A stretch of DNA of 64,000 nt, from assembly GCA_934500705.1 (NCBI GenBank), contig CAKSTI010000013.1, positions 1 to 64,000 on the forward strand, read 5' to 3'. The stretch comes from an uncultured Clostridia bacterium. GTDB taxonomy: Bacteria; Bacillota; Clostridia; UMGS1810. Positions 58,859-64,000 of the stretch are shown one piece after another. The notes beneath the pieces are model-generated. The model made no database searches and had not been told where the DNA came from. It worked only from the letters and a program-made list of their open reading frames with translations. The position numbers and the translations under genes were made by a program. Position 1 is the first letter of the stretch, and each line of letters begins with the position of its first letter.

Positions 58859-61513
58859 CTATTTTACCTCGCTGTATTCGCAGAGAGGTTCAATTTCATC
58901 TAAATCTTTAAGCAGCATAATCTTAACTCTGTCGTATTTGACTGTGCCCGATAATATATCCGACAGTTTAATACTCACGGGTGACGAAATATCCTTCGTC
59001 TTAGCCTCGGCAAGGCTACTGCCGTTGTACGCCGCAACTGCGAGGACGCATTTACCTTTGACGTATTTAACCTCGACCGTGCCGTTCTCGGCAAATACTG
59101 CGGCAGACGGCATTGTGTTTGCGTAAGTATTCTGACCTGTACGGTATACGGTTTTTCCGCTAAATGACGGGTACGAACCGCTTTTGTCCAAATCCTGATA
59201 CCAAATCTGTGTTCCGTCGCAAACTCCGCCGTTCAGCGCCCAGACCGCCTCGCCGCTGTTCCAATCGGAAACGGCTTTTGCGGTGTAATTTGATGCGGCA
59301 TCTCCGATGAATGCCTTTGCGCCTGTCGTGCAGACGTTGTTCTTTATATCTCCGCCCTTTTGTTTTATTCTGCCGATAATTGCTCCGCCGTTGGTTTTAC
59401 CGGAGTACCAGCAGCTTTCAACACCGCCGAAATAGCCGCTGTTGACGTAACCCAGTATTCCGCCTATGTGACTGTCTGCCGGACCGTAAACCGCCCCGGT
59501 TGCTCCGCAGTTTTTGATAGTTACATATTTATTTGCATAGCCGAGTATACCGCCCACGCAGTCGCCTGTGTTCGGCAGATTAACCGAGCCTGTGAAAATG
59601 CACCTTTCAATAAGCAGTGTACCATCAAATACCTGCGAACTGCCGGCAATTCCGCCAACGTGATTTGCCGTTGCACTGCCGGTTATCTTTACGGTTGACA
59701 AAATGTCCGAAATCACCGCATTGCCCTTTGCCGCTCCGACAACTGCGCCGACGTGCTCCGCCTTTGATGATGTATTGATTGCAATACTGCCGTCTACCGT
59801 AAAGTTTTTAATTTTTGCGCCGTTTGCCACGCCGAAAAGTCCGTTGTTTGACTGTGCGTCCGCAATTTTTATTGTAACCGTGTAACCCTGACCGTCAAAT
59901 GTTCCGCCGTACGGGTTTTGCGTTGTTCCGACGGGAGCCGCCGTTACCGAGGCAAGGGAAATATTGTTTTGCAAAACGGCGTTTGCCGTTGTTTCTCCGC
60001 CGTTTACAATCTCTGCAAAGCGGACAAAACCCTTTGGCGTGTAAATCTCATAGGTGCCGTCTTCAAGCTGAATTATATTGCCGTCATAACCGCAGACGGT
60101 GCAAATTCGGTCGGCGTTATATATGTGGTCGGAAGCTTCGTTTTCGATGGCATAGACTACGCCTCTTTGGTTTCTTTGCTGCTGGGTGCATTTGCGGCTG
60201 TGACCGTCCTTATCTATTGTCCAGGCTCCCCAGGTGTGCGTGTGCACAAAGTCGCAAATTGTACAGCGGCAGGTGGTATCGGTATCATTGACGTATTCGT
60301 GCGGTTCACTGGATACACTTATTTTGCAAGCACCGCACCAGATGCCGTGGCTGTATCCGTTAGAACTCACACGCAGGCTATCCGTGGGGTGTGTGCCGTA
60401 TTTGTACGGCATTGCGCAATAGTCGCACGTCGCCGCATCTGCGCACGTGCCCTCATACACGGAGCTGTGCGGTGTGTAGTCCTTCCTTGCGTCGCAGTCA
60501 AGGCACGCAGTCCAGTGACCCAGGTCGTGAGCTGAGATTTTATCCGTCCAGTTGTTGTGAATATGTTTAACTTTGCAGGATTTGCACTTGTTATCCGAGC
60601 CGAAGTTATGCGGGCAAATGTCCTTTTTGCCGTCACAGCCGGAAACCGTGCAGTCATACCAGTGGTTGTCGCCGTCCGTTGAATACTTATCCGCCCACAC
60701 GTGCGTGTGACCGCTTGTGTCCTTAAATCCGCAGTCCCTACACGTACCGTTTGAGGAATACCTGTGAGGACCGTACCCCGGAATTTGTGTGGGGTCGGTA
60801 ACGGGGCAGGTTGCGGCATCACTGCATCTTTTGGCGTGGTAGACGGTGTCAATCTTCACATAGGGAACAGTCCAGCCGTGCGTATGAACGGCGAGGTATG
60901 CAGTGTCGGTTTTAAGCTCTGCGTCAACATCTGCGGTGTCCGAATATCTGTAACTCGCCCTTGCCGTAACCACGGTACTGCCGTTACCCTTATTGCTGTT
61001 TATCACCACATTACCGCTGTGTCTGGCTGCGTACACCGGAGAAGTTGAGGAGTCCGGGTCGTTTACAAAAGTTATTTGGTCCGTATTGTCAGCCGGCTTT
61101 GTCGTCACCTCCATAACGGGCAGATTATTGTATCCGCCGGACACGTACAGCTTGTAGTATTTGTGCTTTATGCTTTCAGAACGCTTTATAACGTGAAATT
61201 CTTTTGTCAAATTGCGTTCCTTACCGTTAATTTTAGCTGTCACTTTCACATAGACCTCTCCGGTTTTAAGAGTGGTGATTTTACCATTGCTTGTAACTGT
61301 AAGTATCGATGTGTCCTCGCTGAAACAATCTGTTATTTTATCGTTAACGTTATCGCAGACAAGCTGATAGGTCTTTCCCACAAGAAGATAACCGTTGCTG
61401 GCTTCGTTGTACGGGTTTTCGATGTAAATCTGTGCAAAAGATTTTTCTGTACCGAAAAATGCGCACATCAGGCACAGGCAAACGAAAATGCGTATAAGAA
61501 ACTTTTTTGACAT
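58859..61513 (-). CDS. Secreted protein with Cys/His-rich repeats and GLUG repeats
   Basis: 884 aa, signal peptide about 1-28. A Big_2-like Ig domain (about 35-110) is followed by tandem units of about 35-50 residues between about 205 and 480, each with a His-x-His or His-x-x-x-W element and a CxxC pair (CRDCGF, CKSCKV, CLDC, CDYC, CGAC, CTICDF, CTVCGY). Then come GLUG-type repeats of a beta-helix (VGAVVGAAKG, VGGIAGSSQ, VGGILGYANK, IGGILGYVNS) and the shared C-terminal domain (CVLAVAAYNGSSLAE, IEPLCEYSEVK). It is probably at the cell surface and may bind metal or glycan. It has its own promoter inside the end of mtaB. Confidence 0.72.
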   Translation of the reverse strand: MSKKFLIRIFVCLCLMCAFFGTEKSFAQIYIENPYNEASNGYLLVGKTYQLVCDNVNDKITDCFSEDTSILTVTSNGKITTLKTGEVYVKVTAKINGKERNLTKEFHVIKRSESIKHKYYKLYVSGGYNNLPVMEVTTKPADNTDQITFVNDPDSSTSPVYAARHSGNVVINSNKGNGSTVVTARASYRYSDTADVDAELKTDTAYLAVHTHGWTVPYVKIDTVYHAKRCSDAATCPVTDPTQIPGYGPHRYSSNGTCRDCGFKDTSGHTHVWADKYSTDGDNHWYDCTVSGCDGKKDICPHNFGSDNKCKSCKVKHIHNNWTDKISAHDLGHWTACLDCDARKDYTPHSSVYEGTCADAATCDYCAMPYKYGTHPTDSLRVSSNGYSHGIWCGACKISVSSEPHEYVNDTDTTCRCTICDFVHTHTWGAWTIDKDGHSRKCTQQQRNQRGVVYAIENEASDHIYNADRICTVCGYDGNIIQLEDGTYEIYTPKGFVRFAEIVNGGETTANAVLQNNISLASVTAAPVGTTQNPYGGTFDGQGYTVTIKIADAQSNNGLFGVANGAKIKNFTVDGSIAINTSSKAEHVGAVVGAAKGNAVISDILSTVKITGSATANHVGGIAGSSQVFDGTLLIERCIFTGSVNLPNTGDCVGGILGYANKYVTIKNCGATGAVYGPADSHIGGILGYVNSGYFGGVESCWYSGKTNGGAIIGRIKQKGGDIKNNVCTTGAKAFIGDAASNYTAKAVSDWNSGEAVWALNGGVCDGTQIWYQDLDKSGSYPSFSGKTVYRTGQNTYANTMPSAAVFAENGTVEVKYVKGKCVLAVAAYNGSSLAEAKTKDISSPVSIKLSDILSGTVKYDRVKIMLLKDLDEIEPLCEYSEVK

Positions 61514-61543
61514 TATTAGTACCTCCGAACTTAATATATGCTA

Positions 61544-61572
61544 ATAATACCATATGTTTCCCGTTCTGTCAT
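61544..61572 (-). promoter_or_regulatory. Promoter of the Cys/His repeat protein gene
   Basis: Minus strand ATGACA (61567-61572), 17 bases, TATTAT (61544-61549), overlapping the end of mtaB. The start codon of the gene follows 31 bases after the -10, with GGAGG. Confidence 0.6.
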
Positions 61573-62873
61573 CAGTCCAAAGTATGAGATGCGGTGAGAA
61601 AGTCCTTTTCTTCGCCGTAAATTTTTACATTTACTATCTTTTTGGAGATGTCCGTATCGCTTTTTACGTGCACCTTGATGTAATTTGTCATATGCCCTTC
61701 GTATATGCCGTCCTCAATTTGGCGCTCTGCAAGCACGCTCACGGTCTTGCCGATGTATGCTCTTATGTATTTGTCGTGCAGGGATTTGACGCACTCGCTC
61801 ATTTTGCGGCTGCGCTCCTCTTTGGTGTGCTTGTCCACCTGGTTTGGGAATTTATCTGCCTTTGTGCCTTTGCGGTTGGAGTAGGCAAAGACGTGGGCGT
61901 CGGCAAAGTTTATCTCCTTCATAAATTCAAGCGACACTTCAAACTCTGCGTCCGTTTCCCCCGGAAAGCCTACCATAATGTCGGTGGCTATTGCCGGGTT
62001 GTCAAAGTACTTTCTCAAAAGTTTTACGCTCTCGGCATACTCGGCGGTTGTGTACTTGCGGTTCATACGTTTGAGCGTTTCGTCACAGCCGCTTTGGAGC
62101 GATATATGGAAGTGGTTGCACATTTTGTCTATCTTTGCGATTTCGCTTACAAATTCCTCGGTTAAAATTCTCGGTTCAACAGAACCTAAGCGCACACGCT
62201 CTATGCCGTCCGTTTCCGCCACGGTGCGGATTACGTCGAGCAAGGTGTGCTCCTTTGTGTCACGCCCGTAAGATGCCAGGTGTATGCCTGTTAAAACTAT
62301 CTCCTTAAACCCGTTTTCGGCAAGCGCCGCCACCTCGTCCTTAATGCCTTTCAAACTGCGGCTGCGCACAGGGCCTCTTGCATACGGAATGATGCAGTAA
62401 GTGCAGAACTCGGCGCACCCGTCCTCAATCTTTACAAAGGCACGTGTCTTTGCAGAGTATGACGAAACCCACAGGTCCTCATACTTCCTCTGCTTCATTA
62501 TGTCGCACACTTCGACGGTCTGCTTTTTATCGCTTAATGCCTTTTCGGCAAGTTCTACTATGGACGCCCTCTCGTTTGTTCCGAGAACAAGACCCACGCC
62601 CTCGATTTTTTCCACTTCATCGGGTGCAACCTGTGAGTAACAGCCGACTACGGCAATGAGCGCATCGGGATTTAACTTTCTTGCACGGTGTATCATCTGA
62701 CGGGATTTTCTGTCGCCCATACCGGTTACGGTGCAGGTATTTATTACGTAAATATCGCACTTTTCGTCAAACTTTCCTATGGTGTAACCCGCCTTTTGGA
62801 AGAGGTTTTCCATTGCCTGTGTTTCATATTGATTTACCTTGCAGCCCAAGGTGCAAAACGATACCGTATTCAT
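61572..62873 (-). CDS. mtaB: tRNA t6A37 methylthiotransferase MtaB
   Basis: 433 aa radical-SAM enzyme that adds a methylthio group to t6A at position 37 of ANN-decoding tRNAs. The UPF0004 domain has cysteines in FCTLGCKVNQYE, INTCTVT and VVGCYSQ. The radical-SAM cluster motif is CAEFCTYCIIPYARG. A C-terminal TRAM domain ends near residue 430. The N-terminal CKVNQYE and the short length separate it from MiaB and RimO. Promoter at 62905-62932. Confidence 0.94.
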   Translation of the reverse strand: MNTVSFCTLGCKVNQYETQAMENLFQKAGYTIGKFDEKCDIYVINTCTVTGMGDRKSRQMIHRARKLNPDALIAVVGCYSQVAPDEVEKIEGVGLVLGTNERASIVELAEKALSDKKQTVEVCDIMKQRKYEDLWVSSYSAKTRAFVKIEDGCAEFCTYCIIPYARGPVRSRSLKGIKDEVAALAENGFKEIVLTGIHLASYGRDTKEHTLLDVIRTVAETDGIERVRLGSVEPRILTEEFVSEIAKIDKMCNHFHISLQSGCDETLKRMNRKYTTAEYAESVKLLRKYFDNPAIATDIMVGFPGETDAEFEVSLEFMKEINFADAHVFAYSNRKGTKADKFPNQVDKHTKEERSRKMSECVKSLHDKYIRAYIGKTVSVLAERQIEDGIYEGHMTNYIKVHVKSDTDISKKIVNVKIYGEEKDFLTASHTLD

Positions 62874-62904
62874 TATATAAACTCCTTAAAATTACTCTTT
62901 CTTT

Positions 62905-62932
62905 ATTATACACTACTTACAAAATTTTGCAA
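62905..62932 (-). promoter_or_regulatory. Promoter of mtaB
   Basis: Minus strand TTGCAA (62927-62932), 16 bases, TATAAT (62905-62910), 32 bases before the mtaB start codon. Confidence 0.7.
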
Positions 62933-62948
62933 TACGTAAGAAAATAAA

Positions 62949-62977
62949 TTGACTAAAAAATGTTTGTGTAGTATAAT
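62949..62977 (+). promoter_or_regulatory. Promoter of the HPr-like gene
   Basis: TTGACT (62949-62954), 17 bases, TATAAT (62972-62977), followed by GGAGG and the start codon at 63011. Confidence 0.8.
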
Positions 62978-63010
62978 AAAGGCAAATAAATTTATGGAGG
63001 CAGTTTTGTT

Positions 63011-63241
63011 ATGACCACTTTTAAAATTATGCTTAGTTCTATCAACGACGTTAAAAACTTCGTGAACATTGTCAATAAATACGAGTTCGACATTGACCTC
63101 ATCTCCGAGAGATATGTTGTAGATGCAAAGTCAATTATGGGGATATTCAGTCTTGACCTTACAAAGACTATAACCGTTGAGGCGCACACCGACGACGCAG
63201 ACGACTTTGCACGGGAACTCAAACCGTATATGGTTGACTGA
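63011..63241 (+). CDS. HPr/Crh-like protein lacking the catalytic histidine
   Basis: 76 aa. The sequence follows the HPr fold (MTTFKIMLSSINDVKNFVNI, then AKSIMGIFSLDL). The PTS phosphocarrier histidine (His15 in G-x-H-A-R-P) is replaced, by alignment Asn12, so it cannot carry phosphate to sugar permeases. The regulatory serine region K-S-I-M-G (Ser41, equal to Ser46 of HPr) is kept. This is the pattern of Crh, the catabolite co-repressor partner of CcpA. It stands alone with its own promoter and terminator. A regulatory role in carbon control is inference. Confidence 0.8.
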   Translation: MTTFKIMLSSINDVKNFVNIVNKYEFDIDLISERYVVDAKSIMGIFSLDLTKTITVEAHTDDADDFARELKPYMVD

Positions 63242-63256
63242 TTGAAAAAATGAGGG

Positions 63257-63287
63257 TTAGCGTAGCTTAGCTACGCTAATTTTTTTA
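63257..63287 (+). terminator. Terminator of the HPr-like gene
   Basis: TTAGCGTAGC/GCTACGCTAA, a perfect 10-bp stem with a three-base loop, followed by a run of seven T. Confidence 0.92.
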
Positions 63288-63294
63288 GCCGGGG

Positions 63295-63843
63295 GTGATT
63301 TTAACGGAATACACATATAAACCTACGGATTATGAGATAAAGCTCATTATCCTATACGCAGTAAAATCTCTTAAAGTGGGCGCAAGCTACACTATGCTGG
63401 ACTATGTTATTTCCTCGTCGGCAAATGTCAATTATTTTGAGTTGGAACAGTATATTGACAGTCTGCTGCTCAGCGGAAATTTGTCGGAGATTGAGGCTGA
63501 CGGCGATAAAATATTTTCCATTACCGATGTCGGGGAGGAAACCCTGGGATTTTTTTCAAACAAAATTCCCGGCAGTATTATGGCAAGACTGGACGAAAAA
63601 ATTTCATCGGTAAACGGCAAAGAGGCAATCGGCAACAGCGTGTCGGCGGACTTTTTCCCGGTCAGCGAAAATGAATACGCCGTTAAATTCTCCGTGGAGG
63701 AGGGCGGCACTCCGCTTTTGGAATTCGAGATGTACGCAGGCTCCAAAGAACGTGCCAAAAACATCTGCCGTTATTTAAAGGCGAACGCTGCCGACTTTTA
63801 TGCTAAAATAAACAAGATTATAGATGAGGGATTGAGTAAATGA
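63295..63843 (+). CDS. DUF4364 family protein
   Basis: About 180 aa, reading LTEYTYKPTDYEIKLIILYAVKSL, with a winged-helix-like N-terminal part (YTMLDYVISSSANVNYFELEQYIDSLLLSGNL) and a mixed C-terminal domain. DUF4364 proteins are common in Clostridia and their function is not known; the N-terminal fold suggests a regulator. The start codon is uncertain: GTG at 63295 overlaps a strong GGGGGTGA that would serve a codon a few bases further on, but no ATG, GTG or TTG lies there. The stop overlaps the cca ATG by four bases. Confidence 0.8.
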   Translation: MILTEYTYKPTDYEIKLIILYAVKSLKVGASYTMLDYVISSSANVNYFELEQYIDSLLLSGNLSEIEADGDKIFSITDVGEETLGFFSNKIPGSIMARLDEKISSVNGKEAIGNSVSADFFPVSENEYAVKFSVEEGGTPLLEFEMYAGSKERAKNICRYLKANAADFYAKINKIIDEGLSK

Positions 63844-64000
63844 TGCTCTGCGAAAATCTCATTTGCGTAATGCGCCGCCTTACGGAGTCGGGCTATGAGG
63901 CGTACGCCGTGGGCGGCTGTGTGCGTGACGTACTGCTCGGCAAAGAGCCTGTGGACTTTGACATTGCGACAAACGCACTGCCGGAGCAGACCAAGGCGGC
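63840..64000 (+). CDS. cca: CCA tRNA nucleotidyltransferase, partial (start only)
   Basis: The first 53 codons before the window edge. The class II nucleotidyltransferase head is visible: VGGCVRDVLLGKEPVDFDIAT, with the GG-x-x-R-D and D-x-D motifs. The enzyme adds or repairs the 3' CCA of tRNA; a poly(A) polymerase of the same superfamily cannot be excluded from so short a piece. It overlaps the DUF4364 gene by four bases and is co-transcribed with it. Confidence 0.85.
   Translation, partial: MMLCENLICVMRRLTESGYEAYAVGGCVRDVLLGKEPVDFDIATNALPEQTKA

Noticed and set aside
59899..60535. Plus-strand frames opposite the Cys/His repeat protein
   Set aside because: They are antisense to a protein with a signal peptide and clear repeats; they arise from repeat codon bias.
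1..64000. CRISPR arrays, rRNA genes, full tRNA genes, insertion sequences
   Set aside because: None seen on reading both strands; no regularly spaced repeats and no transposase-like frames.

Overview
The window reads as chromosomal DNA of an anaerobic, endospore-forming member of the Clostridia (Bacillota). The evidence is the Gram-positive order of the S10-spc-alpha ribosomal cluster with SecY, Adk, Map, a KOW protein and IF-1; sporulation genes (spoIVA, spoIIGA-sigE); strong AGGAGG-type ribosome binding sites; a tryptophan T-box; S-layer-homology proteins; and a DUF4364 gene. I cannot name a species.

Layout. 1-986: the start of a TrkH/KtrB potassium transporter, cut by the window edge. 1297-17314 (minus strand): one ribosomal super-operon from a promoter near 17300 through rpsJ to rplQ, ending in a strong terminator. 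It carries three unexplained structured spacers: the leader of about 250 nt, the rpsJ-rplC spacer and the rpmJ-rpsM spacer. 17387-19290: an MFS transporter, a conserved protein of unknown function and a tRNA-minihelix-like hairpin. 19327-21900: a DUF11 repeat protein divergent from spoIVA, which has a good sigma-E promoter. 21955-27761: an AT-rich accessory island with two transcription units. One pairs a GmrSD-like (DUF262/DUF1524) nuclease with a WYL regulator. The other pairs a zinc-motif PcfJ-like protein with a soluble FtsH-like AAA/M41 protease. 27848-30964: a three-gene ABC importer under a tryptophan-specific T-box. 30997-32628: spoIIGA-sigE with a probable Spo0A box.

32645-58810 is a large carbohydrate-use locus. 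A sugar ABC importer (binding lipoprotein and two permeases, no ATPase gene), two large clan GH-A-like secreted hydrolases, three S-layer-homology proteins and three secreted beta-sandwich proteins lie on the minus strand. Divergent to them is a YesN/YesM-type two-component system with an extra sensor protein that lacks a kinase domain. The motif GGTGAYNWAGTGCACC lies upstream of both likely promoters of the locus and is a candidate operator for the AraC-type response regulator. Five secreted proteins share a C-terminal domain; the fifth lies at 58859-61513 and also has Cys/His-rich repeats and GLUG repeats. 61572-64000: mtaB, a His-less HPr/Crh-like protein, a DUF4364 protein and the start of the CCA-adding enzyme gene.

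The best candidates for undescribed biology are the PcfJ-like/FtsH-like pair, the two tRNA-minihelix-like hairpins, the switch-like S10 leader, the kinase-less sensor with its candidate operator, and the shared C-terminal domain. All functional statements are read from sequence by eye; no database search was run.
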